NCBI GenBank assembly: GCA_964372165.1
Contig: CAYJPT010000052.1
Coordinates: 1 to 14,702 of the forward strand
DNA length: 14,702 bases
Direction: 5' to 3'
DNA from: CAYJAD01 sp964372165
GTDB taxonomy: Bacteria > Desulfobacterota > Desulfovibrionia > Desulfovibrionales > Desulfovibrionaceae
Position numbers and translations under genes: made by a program. Positions 14,648-14,702 of the stretch are shown here, piece after piece. Within the stretch, counting starts at the first letter, position 1, and each line of letters starts with the position of its first letter. Below the pieces are notes generated by a model. That model searched no databases. It saw nothing but the letters and a program-made list of their open reading frames with translations, and was not told the origin of the DNA.

Positions 14648-14702
14648 TTAAGGAAATGCTGATTTATTCTGCAAACAGAATAAATCAGAAAGGCACACTG
14701 CC
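14648..14702 (-). repeat. Dispersed hairpin repeat, right copy
   Basis: This is the inverted second copy of the 28-82 repeat, identical at 54 of 55 positions and ended by the window edge. The core hairpin here has 13-bp arms (ctgatttattctg / cagaataaatcag) around a 4-base loop. Read toward the WcbI-family gene, TTGCAG followed by TAAGAT after 18 bases is a possible weak promoter running out of the repeat. Confidence 0.85.

Noticed and set aside
1..14702. The whole window as a 14.7-kb composite transposon bounded by inverted repeats
   Set aside because: There is no transposase or integrase, the enclosed genes are conserved housekeeping genes in a normal order, and the repeat is a hairpin typical of dispersed multi-copy elements. 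A contig broken at repeats explains it better.

Overview
The window looks like chromosomal DNA of a low-GC Gram-negative bacterium, most like the Desulfovibrionaceae (Desulfovibrio/Lawsonia/Bilophila relatives). The reasons are the order hflK-hflC-CI/S24-like regulator followed by an HD-domain hydrolase and D-Ala-D-Ala ligase, the style of the PAS modules in the hybrid kinase, and a VWA-OmpA envelope protein. The placement is inference from gene content, not a database result. There is no tRNA, rRNA, CRISPR array or transposase gene.

Layout. Bases 28-82 hold one copy of a dispersed hairpin repeat, and the last 55 bases hold a second copy in inverted orientation, so the window is probably a contig broken at repeats. 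An operon at 261-2971 (+) encodes HflK, HflC and a CI-like regulator whose S24 nucleophile position is Asn, and it ends at a good terminator. A gene-free stretch (3031-3810) follows. It holds a 239-bp MITE-like element with 17-bp terminal inverted repeats and a TAATT target duplication, a sigma-28-like promoter leading into a structured segment with its own terminator (a candidate small RNA), and an AT-rich palindrome cluster. At 3811-5308 (+) an HD-domain hydrolase overlaps ddl by 44 bases. At 5729-6250 (+) lies a small secreted Gly/Ser-rich protein with a leader stem-loop.

On the minus strand, 6571-9693 encodes a 1040-residue soluble hybrid histidine kinase with five PAS-like modules, four of them spaced at exactly 129 residues. 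At 9967-10974 (-) is a secreted VWA-OmpA protein with clear signs of strong expression: a good promoter, a strong ribosome binding site and an 11-bp hairpin terminator with nine T. At 11613-12773 (+) is a membrane-anchored SGNH hydrolase-fold protein. Facing it (12833-14619, -) are two overlapping genes, a WcbI-family polysaccharide acetyltransferase followed by a NodZ/GT23-like fucosyltransferase.

How the genes fit together. The first half is housekeeping: inner-membrane protease control (HflKC) and peptidoglycan precursor synthesis (Ddl). The second half is surface and sensing: a multi-PAS kinase, a peptidoglycan-binding VWA protein, and a three-gene set that probably decorates a surface glycan. 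The less-described material is mostly in the intergenic DNA (mobile repeat, candidate RNA, terminal repeats) and in the orphan secreted protein.
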